Origin: Hydra vulgaris
Lineage: Eukaryota > Cnidaria > Hydrozoa > Anthoathecata > Hydridae
NCBI RefSeq assembly: GCF_038396675.1
Contig: NC_088931.1
Location: 58,242,001 to 58,306,000 of the forward strand
Length of the DNA stretch: 64,000 nt
Direction: 5' to 3'
Shown here: positions 40,031 through 52,000 of the stretch, piece after piece
How the letters are laid out: each line of letters begins with the position of its first letter
How positions within the stretch are numbered: the first letter of the stretch is position 1
Program-made: the position numbers and the translations under genes
Notes under the pieces: model-generated
The model's database searches: none
Seen by the model: the letters and a program-made list of their open reading frames with translations, nothing else
What the model was told of the DNA's origin: nothing

Positions 40031-43000
40031 ATTTATTTCGCCGTTAAAAAATGTTTACATTGCATATACATATATCAAAATTAATGACTGAGGCAAGAAG
40101 AATACACATTTTGCCATATCGCCGAGCCCCATTTATTTAAAACAAATTCTACATAACCATAACACATAAATATATAAAAAGACATAAATCAGAATTAAAA
40201 CAGTAAATAACTAGAAACTAAAGAAATTCAAATTAGCAAATAATTAAGAAGTGTTAAAATGCTTACAACCGCTAAAATGTATAAGAACACTTAAACAAAA
40301 ATTTTTGAATAAAAAAATAATATAAAACTTCATAATTAACATAATCACTATATGAATTTTTAACATCATCACTTAAACTTCGATGATATAAATAAATCTG
40401 TTTTGAGCTTACTTTAAAAGAAACATTTAAAGTTGGATAAATTAGGATCCCTGAACAGTAATAAACTTTTTGATTCATTCTTATATTGCTCTAAACTAGT
40501 CTTATTTCTGTTGACAATATCTGGAAATTTTTTCAAATAACAAGGTTCAAGGTGTTTAATTGAACAGGAGGTTAATTTTAAATTATATTTGAGAAGAACA
40601 AAGTTGTTATCTGGAAACTTTGTTGAATACTTATGATTAATTTTATTAAAATCATTTTGAATAATTTTTGGGGACAATCCCAATTTTATTTTAAACATAA
40701 ACAATAAAACTTTGTGTAAATTGAGTTTAAACACATATAAAGCACCGAGCGCTCGTAAAAGTGGTTCGCAAGGAGTATTTCTATAGGCTCCTAACACTAT
40801 TCCAAAATCTATATCCAAGCATATATTCTGCACGTATGTTTTTGTTTATTGTCTGTTTTTAATATTATACTATATATACTTATTTTTTATATTATATTAT
40901 ATTATATTTATTGTAGATAGCCAGTACTAGCCCACACACTATTGCAGTAAGAAAAATAACTGTGAGTTAAGGCGAAATTTAATTTTTTCAGGGATGTTAC
41001 ATTTAGAAAATGTTAAGCATTAAACACCGTTGCGATATTTTTCAATACGTTTCAATACTATTTATATGTGAATGCCACAGTATATTTTCATCCAGTTTTA
41101 CTCCTAAAAAGTCTACGTATGTTTCCCTTTTAATATGAGTATTATTAATTATAAGATTTGGTAGTTTAAGAGGAATGTTTTCTGATTTATTTAGTTTATG
41201 GAAAAGTATATATTTAGTTTTATCCACCTTAAGTGAAAGTTGGTTTGTAAGTGTTACTTACAAACCAACTTTCACTACAAAAGTATATATTTAGTTTTAT
41301 CCACCTTAAGTGAAATGGTTTGTAAGTGTTACTTACAAACCATTTCTTAAGATAGCTGTTCATTGACTATTTTAAAAAGTGTTTTAATATTTCTGTGAGA
41401 ACAAAAAAGATTGGAATCATCAGCAAACAAAATTAGATCTAAAACATTTTTTGCTAAGTATAAGTCGTTTATGTACAATTGAGTCCTGTGGAACCCCGCA
41501 AGATATGGAATATAGAATTGTGATAGTTTGATCATAGTATAAAAATTGCTTTCGGTTTCTCAAATAACCTTTGAAATAAAGTAAGTTTGCCTTTTTCACT
41601 CCGTAATTTTCTAGTTTTTTATTAGTATATAGTAGTTTACCGTATCAAAAGCTTTCGACAGGTCAATAAAAAACTCCTGATTTAAAACAGTCATTATCAA
41701 AGGCTTTAGACATTTGATTGGAAAGTTCAACTAATGCGTGTTCAGTGGAATTTTTTTTTTAAACCAAATTGCCTGCAATACAGCATGTCGTTCTCAGTTA
41801 GATGATTATATAGCCTATTATACATATTCTCTCAAAGAATTTTGAAAAACATGGTAATATAGATATAGGTCTGTAATTTAAAATATTATCTGTGATTTAA
41901 AATCTCCAGACTTAAAAATTGGTGTTATACGGGCAATTTTTAGTTTGTCAGGAACAATACCTGTCTAAAATGACAGATCAAAACACGAAATAAAGAAGGT
42001 TCAATAATGTCAAATACTGATTTGACAATATCAACACTAATTTTATCAAACCAAAACCTTTTTTAATCTTGAGACTGCTAAATGTAGCTCTCAGCTCGCT
42101 ATGTTTTAAACAAGTTTTGTCCAACAGTTTATCATAAGTTTTGAAATATGAATCAAAAGGAGTGGAGTTAGGTGGAATTTTAGCAGTCAATTTTGGGTCA
42201 ATATTAACAAAGTAGTTGTTTAGTTCTTCAGCTATAATTAATTCATCGTAGACTAATTTTCCATTAAATAAAAGACTTTTTGGCAGAGTGAATTTTTTTT
42301 TTTAATAATTTTTTTTATTTAAATCCTTAATTACATTCCATACCTTTTTAGTGTTTCCGTTGGTCTTTTTAATAACTGAACATAATAAAACTTTTTTGAG
42401 TATCCTTTTGTTTTTTCGAATTTATTTTTGTAATTTTTACAACTTTTTTCATTTTTATAAGATTTTTTTTTAAGATTTATCTATAATTTTTCTTTCTTTT
42501 TTTGAAGATTTTAGTAAGCCTTTCGACATCCAGGGGCTGATTTGGTTTTTATGATCTTTTTTTTTTCTGGAAACGCTACCCAGCTAACATTGACAGATGG
42601 GTACCGTATGATTTTTGTCTGGGCTAACGGGAATGGGATTTTAACGGGTAAGTGTTTTTGTTTCTGGATGGGCCCCATATGGTTAAAAATAAAGCAAATT
42701 TGCTTGATTGTGTTTTATCTGGTTTTTATCAGAGCTGAATTGCCAGAATCGTATTGTGCGTGAAATAAATTTAAAAATATAACATTTATGCATTTATGTT
42801 TTTTGTGTACATTATATTTACATTGGAATTAAAAGGGAATTTTTTTTCGATATATTTTTTCACTGTGAAACTCCATTAAAAAGGCGTTGTTTTAAAATTT
42901 CATTTGGTACCATTATTAAAGAATTTTTTTAAATTTTTTAAAAATAAATTTACAAAGTTTAACATAAATGTTGACGGTAATAACTGCTTTGAGTTTAATC

Positions 43001-46000
43001 AAAACTTAGGTTTAGTGAGAAACATTTAAAAAGAGCAAACAGGCGAATGTTGTGATGGATAGGTTATATTTAGGGAATTTAAAGCTTTTGATTCGTTTTT
43101 ACAGATCCACTCTTTTCCATTGATTTTTCTATATTTTATGCAAGCAAAATGACTGATGTTAACGTAGTTTACCCACCGTGAGATATAAATATTAAGTGTT
43201 TACATATAAATGCAAAATATGGTTTTATTGTTATGCATCTACCTTATTTTTTAAGCATTAATATTTTTTGACTTTGGTTTAAAATTGTGCGCTTGTAATA
43301 TTAACAATAATATCATAATATAAAGAATATTATTATGTATAAGTTATAAATTATTTATATACAAGTTATTTATGTATAATTATATATTATTATAAATAAT
43401 ATAATTAATATATTATATGTAATGTAATAACGTAAAAAAATATATACTGAAACTTTTTAGTCCCTGTGTAATGAGTATTTTTGTTAATAAGTCCCTGTGT
43501 AGTAAGTATATAATAAATAGTATTTTATAACTAATATTTTATGGCTAATGCAAAAGAATTCAAAGACGCTCTGCAGAGTAAACTGAGAATTGAATATGAA
43601 TTAAAAATTAATAATGCTGTAACAGATTTGAATAAAAAGATAATAACAGTAATAACAGTAGTATAAGATAATAATAGTAATAACAGTTGCGGATTTAGCT
43701 AAAAAGAATGAAGATTTAAGCAAAAAATTTGTAAATGTTATTGTTCCTGCTCCGAATAAATCTCAATCTCAGATTGATATTATTAATACGGTTTCAAATG
43801 AAATTAAAGAATTTTTTGATTCATTTTGATACATCATTTGATTCGTGTGTTTAAATTAAAATTTTAAAAAGGGCATTATACCAGTAATTGTCGAGTTAAG
43901 AAATAAAGAAACAAGAAATTACTTTATAAAAAAATCATACCGTAAGTTTAAGAATATTTATGTAAATCCTAATTTAACCGATGCCCAGAGAAACTTGGAT
44001 AAACAACTCAGAGATAAATGTAGAGAATTAAATAAACCACTAAACCTGAAAGTCGATTGGGATAAAGTTAAAAGCTATCACGTAATTAAAAATAAACAAG
44101 TGGTGTTAATAAACAAATAGCAATTGTTGTTCAAGTCACATATAATTATAGACATTCCATGACACATATAATTATAGACATTCCATGACACATATAATTA
44201 TAGAAATTCCATACATATTCCTTGTCAATATTTATATAACAAATACTACCAATTAAGTGACCCTGATACAGTCACTGAAAGAGGAAAGCATTCGGATTCA
44301 AGTGCTAATACACTGCTGGTAAATGAAATGAATCAAGAACTTAAAAAAGGTTTAAAAACAAAAAACATTGATTATTTAACAGGTTGGTATACAAATGCAA
44401 CCTCTTTAAATAATAAATTTGATGAATTCATTGATGATATATCCAGATCTAAGGCTCAAATTATATTTGTCTATGAGACTTTGTGGTCAGTAATGTTTAC
44501 TACTAATATTCCGGGTTATAATCTGTTTAGAAAGGATCGTCAGTTTTGTCGTGGTGGTGGAGTATGTATTTATATACAAGATAAGATTAAATTTTATGAA
44601 ATAAATGAACAATAATAAATGAAAATATTGAGCATGTATGGTGTTTGATTGAACTTGGCGAAGAGAAAATTTTATGTTGTATTTACCGGACAGGTCTTAG
44701 TAATAATGATAAATGTGTCGACATGATAAAATCATTAAAGCAGGCATATGTACTTAAACAAAATAACAAATGCTCTGTAATTTTAACATCCGGTGATTTT
44801 AACTATGCAAATATCAAGTTGAACGACAAAAACTTTAGTGAAATTATAAATGAGTGCAATACAACAGCAAGTATATTTATTGAGTCGTTACATGACTGTT
44901 ACCTGCACAAAAATGTTATCCATAGCGGTTTTCAAGTTTGATATAGATACTAACATTTTAGGCCTCATTTTAACAGATAATAGCTGCAGAGTTTATATTC
45001 TGAAGCATTTTCTGCCGTTAGGTGGCATCGATCATGGCCATCATATTTTGAAGTTTAGGTTTGGATATGAAAACAGGTCTAACTTAATAATATCATAACA
45101 AACCATAAGGAACAAAACATTTTTATGGAAAAAGGGAAACTATAAAGCATTAAACTTTTATTTTAATTACATAAACTGGGTACAAGAATTTGAAGGGCTT
45201 GGTGTTAATGAATGATACGAAAAATGGCTTAGAAAATATGAAATAGGGTGTGAAAAATAAATTCCAATAATGAATTTAGATAAAAACTTTTTTCAACACA
45301 AAAACAACTCACTGTGAATGACAAGTGATCTTAGAAGTATTTGTAGAGAAAAACAAAAAAGTTGGTTTAGAAACAGAAACTCGGGTTTTAAAAGTATTTT
45401 AGAAGTCAATAAGTATAAAAAATTAAATAAAGATATAAAAAACTTGTCAAAAAAAGTATTTGCAATTGTGAAGGAAACTCGGTACTTAATTCAAAAAGCA
45501 ATCCTAAAAGTGTCAATGCATATATAAATAACATAACAAGATTTAAAGACTCTATCAAAGTAATAAAGCTACACGATGGTGTTATAACTACTGATAATCA
45601 AGAGATAGTAAACACTCTTAATGAATTTTTTGCATCTGTTTTTATACAAGATGATTCATCAAGTTTTAGGCAGCAATCTTTCAAAAAAATGTCCTGATCC
45701 ATATTTTAGTATTCCTATTATTCCAAAATATTTAAGTAATTTTAACATGTACAAATCATTAGGTCCTGATAATTTTACCCAAAAGTTTTAAGGGTATGTT
45801 CAGAATTTTTGTCGAGTTGTTTAGCATTAATATTTTATAAATCTTTTAGTACAGGAACTATTCCAAAGTAATGGTCATGTGCAAACGTTGTTCCATTATT
45901 CAAAAAGGGTAATAAATTAGATCCAAGAAATTATAGACCGCTTTCATTAACATCAATTGTTTGTAAAATTATGGAGCGAAGTATTAGAGATTGTATGATG

Positions 46001-49000
46001 GTGTTTCTCATTGAAAACAATTTAATTTCAAAAGAGCAACATGGCTTTGTTAACAACAAAAGTTGTATAACAAACCTGTTGGAAACATTAGATTTGATGA
46101 CGCATGCGTATGAGAGGACAATTCAGTTGAGGTTTTGTTTTTGGATTTCAAAAAAGCATTTGATTCAGTCTCTCACAGGAAATTAATGAAAAAATTATTT
46201 AGACTTGGATTTGGGTTATCTTTGTTAAGTTGGTGTAAATCATTTTGTCAGATCAAACTCAGCGGGTGGTGATGGAAGAGTATATTTCAAGTTGGAAGAT
46301 GTTTACTTGTGGAGTACCGCAAGGTTCAGTACTTTGACCTCTTTTATTTGTCATCTTCATTAATGACTTATGTAGAGGGATTATTAAAGTCGTTAAATTA
46401 TATGCAGACAATATCAAAGTTATTTTAATCAATCATTGTTACGATGATAATAAATTATTACAAGAGGACATTAACATGTTAGTAAAATGGTCTGAAGATT
46501 GCTTAATTAAATTTAATAAATCAAAATTTAAAGTCTTTATATTGGTAAAAAGAATCCTAGATATGAATTTAATTAAACAACTCTGTTTTAACAGAAACAA
46601 CAATAGAAAAAGATCTTGGGATTTTCATTTCAAATAATCTAGAGTGAAAATATCATATTATTTCAGCAATAGGCAAAGCAAACAGAAAATTAGGCACGAT
46701 CAAAAACTCTTTTTAGTATTTAGATAAACTTTCATTAAAGTTACTATACAAATCGTTAGTACGTCCTCATGGAATATGTAGCAGCAGTTTGGAGTCCATT
46801 TTTGAAGAAGGACATTGACAATCTTGAACTCGTGCAACGCAGGGCTACAAGATTCAAACATTTAAGGGGGAAATCATATGAAGAAAGACTAAAAATGCTT
46901 GAACTGCTAACTTTGCATGATAAAAGAAGAAGAGGTGATCTGATTCAAATGTATATGATCTCAAAATGAAATGATATTGTTAATTTTCACCGCCCTCCAT
47001 TAAATTTTGAGCTGGAACGATCAAGTAGAAGTAACAATTGTAGAATACGCAGACATTTTATCAATTCGAGAATTCGTCACCATTTCGTCACAAACAGAGT
47101 TACAAATCATTGGAATCCTCTTCTTCAATGAATAATAGATAAAGATAACTTAAACCTTTTTAAAAACAGCATTGACAAATATTTTGGTTTCTGAACACTA
47201 TATTGTGTAATCGGCTGTCACGTTCTTAATTCTACGTAGATAAGACTCAACACACCTCAAGTGTGTACAGCATCTTTTCAATTCTATTCTAATAATATAT
47301 TATATATGATAAAATTATTATATATAATATAATTTACACAACTATATATAAACTGATATGTAACTTATTATTACTAATAATAACTTATACTTACAATACT
47401 TATACTTGCAAACACTTATAATACTTACCTTATATTTACGATACTGATAAAATTTTTATTGATATAAACTTTTTTATTCAAACTTTTATTATAAAACTCT
47501 AATTTAACTTGATAACTTTAACATAAATTATGACTCCATGAACTTTGGGGGAAAATATATTAATTAGAGTAAATATTACTTTTGTTTATTACCACGATTA
47601 GAGTAAAAAAATATTATTTTTATCTAAAGAATATTCTGCAAAAATCAGTATTTTCTTAAGTATTAAATATTATAAAAAAACACATATTAAAAAAAAACAT
47701 GTATTATAAAATAAAAAAATAAGTATTCAAGTATAAAAAAAACACATGTATTATGATAAAGTATGTACATCACATTAATTCATCTGTATTTATAACTTAC
47801 AGATGACATCACATTATGTCATCTGTAAGTTAGGGGTTGCAGCTGATATTTTAGCTTCAGCTTTAAACTCGTTAGCTTCAAATTAAAGCTGAGGGCTGAT
47901 CAAGTCAGTTTAATCAGTGTTATACACACTAAAAAAAAAAGGTAGAAATTTCTACCTTAGGGTAGGATATGTGATATACCCTAAGTAAGGTATAATTTTC
48001 TCCCTTTTAAGGTAGAAAATTATATTAAAAACAATTATTTGTCATACAATTTTCTAACTTAAAGGTATAATTTTCTACCTTATAAGGTAGAAAATTATAC
48101 CTTACTAAGGGTATATCACATATCCTACCTTAACTAAAAATTTCTACCTTTAATTTTTAGTGTGTACCTGATAGTAAAAAAGAATAATACTCCATAAATA
48201 TTTTATATTAAAAAAACATGTAGGAAGTTATTCAATGAAAATCTAAAATAATGAGAAAATTTAAACATACATGTAAAAAATTTTAAATAAAATTTGAAAA
48301 AAATTTTTGCTGTTTATAAATGTTGCTGTCAGAGCCTAGGCCTAGGACTCAAATTGGATTTTTAGAGATTTGTTTTAAATGTGGTGCCCAAAAACCCAAT
48401 TCCATTTTTGATTATCTACATAATTTTTTGGTAGAGTTCAAAATTCTTCTAAAAGATAGTTTTATCTGTTAAAATATTGAGTATGAAATTAATCTTGCTG
48501 TTATTATATGTGATGCAACAGCTAGAGCATTTGTTAAGTGTATTAGAGGCACAATGGTTAGAACTGATGTAAGCGTTGTGTTCAGAAAGGAGAGTGGTGT
48601 GGCAAGATAATACTCCTACATATTTCATCAATTTTAAACACTGATTCAGATTTTTGTCATTAAAAGCACTCTGAACATCTTAGTGGTGTGTTAAATGAAA
48701 TTAAACTTTGACATGGTGACAAAGTTTCCTTTAGACTTTATGCATCTAGTATGCTTAGGGGTATGCGAAGACTTATAAACTTATGGTTAAATGGCCCATA
48801 TGTTGTAAACTGTCTCAGATTACAGTCAATACTTTATCTGACGGATTATTCCAGATATGTCGTTACACTCCAAGATATTTTTCTAGAAAACCAAGGTCTT
48901 AATTAGATATTAAAAAGAATTTTGGGTCCTTTTGAAGGGAGGGTGTGTTTAGATTTTGCAGCCACGGCACTGTTATATAAGATTTCTGATGAATCCTAAT

Positions 49001-52000
49001 CTATGAAACCTTAGTGTAAAATGAAAAAAGTTTCTCTCTATTTTAAAGATTCGATTTAAAAATTATAAGCCTCCTGCAGCAGGCTATTTCAGTATGATGT
49101 TACCTAAATCAGCAGTCTAAGATATATATATATATATATAAAGATATATACAGTATATATCAAATTATATTCAATGTAAATATAAAATTATATTTATAAA
49201 ATAGTTATATATAAGTTATTTATCAGTAACTAAAGGGATTTTATCAATTGATTATATTAATCACAAGCATGTTCTTATTTATTACAAGTACATTTTAAAA
49301 CGTTTAAATAAATGTCGATTATAAAATTAAAGATTTTATTTTTCAACCTTTGATGTTGAAAATTACATTTTTTATCTGAAGAGTTTTAGGAGAAATTGTA
49401 AGAGTTTTAAAACATATTTAAAATAATTGATGTTACCTATAAAATTTAAGACTAACAGTTAACTTGAATTTTTTTCAGGTCATGTTGAAACTAGATATTG
49501 TGTAAAAAGGTTTTCAAAGAAGTCGTTAAAACAACAATGGAAAAGCTTCCACTTCGCGAGATAACCGTAAAAGCTTTTGATACTCGAATAAAGAATCGTT
49601 TAAAAGTTTGTTTAATTTCGACTGTAATATTTTTTTTTTAAATAATACAATTAAGTTATATATAAATTTGCTTTTTCAGTAAATTTTAAACATTTGAAGG
49701 TAGTTTTTCAAGATTCGCAATGGGTAAACCTCGTGGGACCCTTACGGGATACCCCGCGGGCATACCCATATGGGCCATAGAGGAAAACCGCGGCCAAAAT
49801 CCGGCGGGCTCCCAATGGGTTTCCCATATGGGTCGCAGTTGCAAACCCAAATGTGACCCATACGGGATACTCAGCGGGCATACCCATTTGGAAACCGCGG
49901 CCAAGATCCGGCGGGATACCGTTGGTCTACCCAGTTGACGGCGGGATACCGTTGTTAACCACTTGACAACCCGTATGGGCCCCGTACGGTACCCGTATAT
50001 CAATGTTCGCTGGGTACTTCATATTGCATGCAAAATTGACCATGAAACAAATTATAATCATTTTAAACAGTTTTTAAAATGCATTAAGGAGTTTTCATTG
50101 ATCTGTCGCCGAAATATTGTGGATGTTGTGGCAATATTGTTAATTAAAATGTTATTGGTTGTTAAGAATGTAGGAAAATGATCCGATAAATTAGTCTGAA
50201 TCATACCTATATAAAGAGGAATATTATAAAAATTGTTTGTTAGGAAGATTATGAAGTAGAGTAGAAGGCTTTTTTGTAACTCTTGTTGATTTGTTTATTT
50301 TTGGAAGGAAGTTATTTTCTAGAAGAGTATTTATAAAGTCCTTAGTATAATAATTAGAAGATTAGTTGATTAGGTTGATGTTAAAGTCCCCGACCAAATA
50401 ATTATGTTTCTTCGATTTTTTAATTTTGTTTAGAAATGTTTTAAGATGGTGGTCTATAAATACTATTTATAATTATGTTTTTTTCAGTTTTATTTACTAA
50501 TTCAATGCATAATGATTCACAATCTGTTTCATTAACACAGAGGTCGTTACGTAAAATATAATTAAGTGAATTGTGGATAAAAATATTAACGCCCCAACCT
50601 ACATTAAATTCACCTGGTTGGTGAATTCATATGTAATTAACTAGTTCAAATTCAGAATTTGTTTCACCGCTTTAATAACTTTTTTATATTTTAATTATAC
50701 CAAGTTTCCATCACACATATAATTTTAAAATCGTGTTTAAGTTCATTTAAAAATATTTTTAAATTTTCAAATATACACCAAATATAACCACAAGATTACA
50801 CTTCTATATTAATAAGGTAAAAAGCATTTAAATATTCTTTTGCATACAAATAAGGTTTGTTTTGTGTAAACGTTATTTTTACGAGCGTACAAATAATGTG
50901 AGCGACGATGTTATGAGGAGCTTCTAGAACGAAAATATTAAATATTACAAAAGAAAAAAAATCTTCCTGAGAGTACTTGAACCCGCAACACTATCACCCG
51001 CACCTCAAAAAAAGAACGTAAACTTACATACACTGCACTACGCGAATACATTAATGACGTAACAAATAAAAATTTGAGGACAAATTACTTCATTAAAAGT
51101 TCTGGTCAAGTGAAATAAAAGATTATAAAAATTGCATGTTGCCAACTATAAAAAATATTTTAAAGTTTTTAGAGGAGGAAATAGTAAACAATGATAGTAA
51201 CAATGTAGATTTTCTGACACTACATTAATAAATAGTAAATGTATTAATGTTGTGTTAAAAAATCAACTTTTATCAAAAAAAAATAAAAAATTTACAAAAT
51301 AAATGAAACTTAAAAAATTTTATTTTTTGCCGATTTTATTTTAATTAGAACCAAATTTGTGAAAACTAATATTTTCAAACAAAAATATATTTAATATATA
51401 TTCACTATGGTAGTTAATATAAATGACTTTGGAACTAAACCATAAAACAATCAAGTATCATACACATTTGAGGACAAGTTTTCAACATAAAAAAATTGTC
51501 TTTATATCCTCAGAATTAAAACTGAAGTTCGCGTAATATTATTGAGTAAGTAAATATGTGTTTATTATTCCTAAAAATACAAAAGAGAATATCGAATAGG
51601 AAACCGCTATATGTCTATATCTATAACTTATACATAACTTTATTTCTTACCCCTACATATCTTTATCCCTAAATCCTACATACCTATTTCCACAACTTAT
51701 ACATGCCTATATTCCTAACCTAACCCCTATATATCAACTAATCCTATTTACCTGACTTCTTGAAAAAAATGAATTTTGTGTAAAAAAGTTTTTTTTATAA
51801 TTTTAACATAAAATTAAATAGTTTATGACTTACATGTGATCACCACCAAAACTGCTCTTAATAGATAATCCAGTTTATTTACTTTTTTTTCATCAAACTT
51901 CGATAGAAGAAATGGAAGCATTATTTCCATCATAACATAAATTTTGATAAAAATTGTAAAAAATGTTCCAACCGCATAGGTACACTTTATAATATTGTAA

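Larger units (their letters stand above)
43248..47425 (+). mobile_element. LINE inserted in the CCCAGC transposon
   Basis: The copy at 6354-8440 reads straight through this place, so the insert borders can be set near 43248 and 47425. TACCTTAT on both sides (43240-43247 and 47426-47433) is a plausible target duplication. It holds a spliced-leader-like stretch, an ORF1 relic and an ORF2 relic with endonuclease and reverse transcriptase, all in plus orientation. About 180 AT-rich bases precede the leader-like stretch. Confidence 0.82.
42579..50014 (+). mobile_element. Complete TIR transposon (CCCAGC family) interrupted by a LINE and a MITE
   Basis: Left end CCCAGCTAACATTGA (42579) and reverse-complemented right end CCCAGCGAACATTGA (50014) stay alignable over 32 bases, including GGGTACCGTA. 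TA flanks both ends (42577-42578, 50015-50016). The minus-strand LINE is interrupted exactly here: linker on the left, endonuclease on the right. Inside are remnants of a transposase (48395-48920, plus strand), a LINE in plus orientation (43248-47425) and a MITE (47925-48164). Without those two the element is about 3.0 kb. A truncated inverted copy lies at 6354-8440. Confidence 0.85.

Noticed and set aside
43430-43506. SL RNA gene
   Set aside because: Only the leader is present; no Sm-site or structured 3' half follows, and ORF1 starts shortly after.
49686-50003. Open frames of 105 and 72 codons on opposite strands
   Set aside because: Both follow from the GC-rich repeated motifs of the transposon end; no domain is recognisable.
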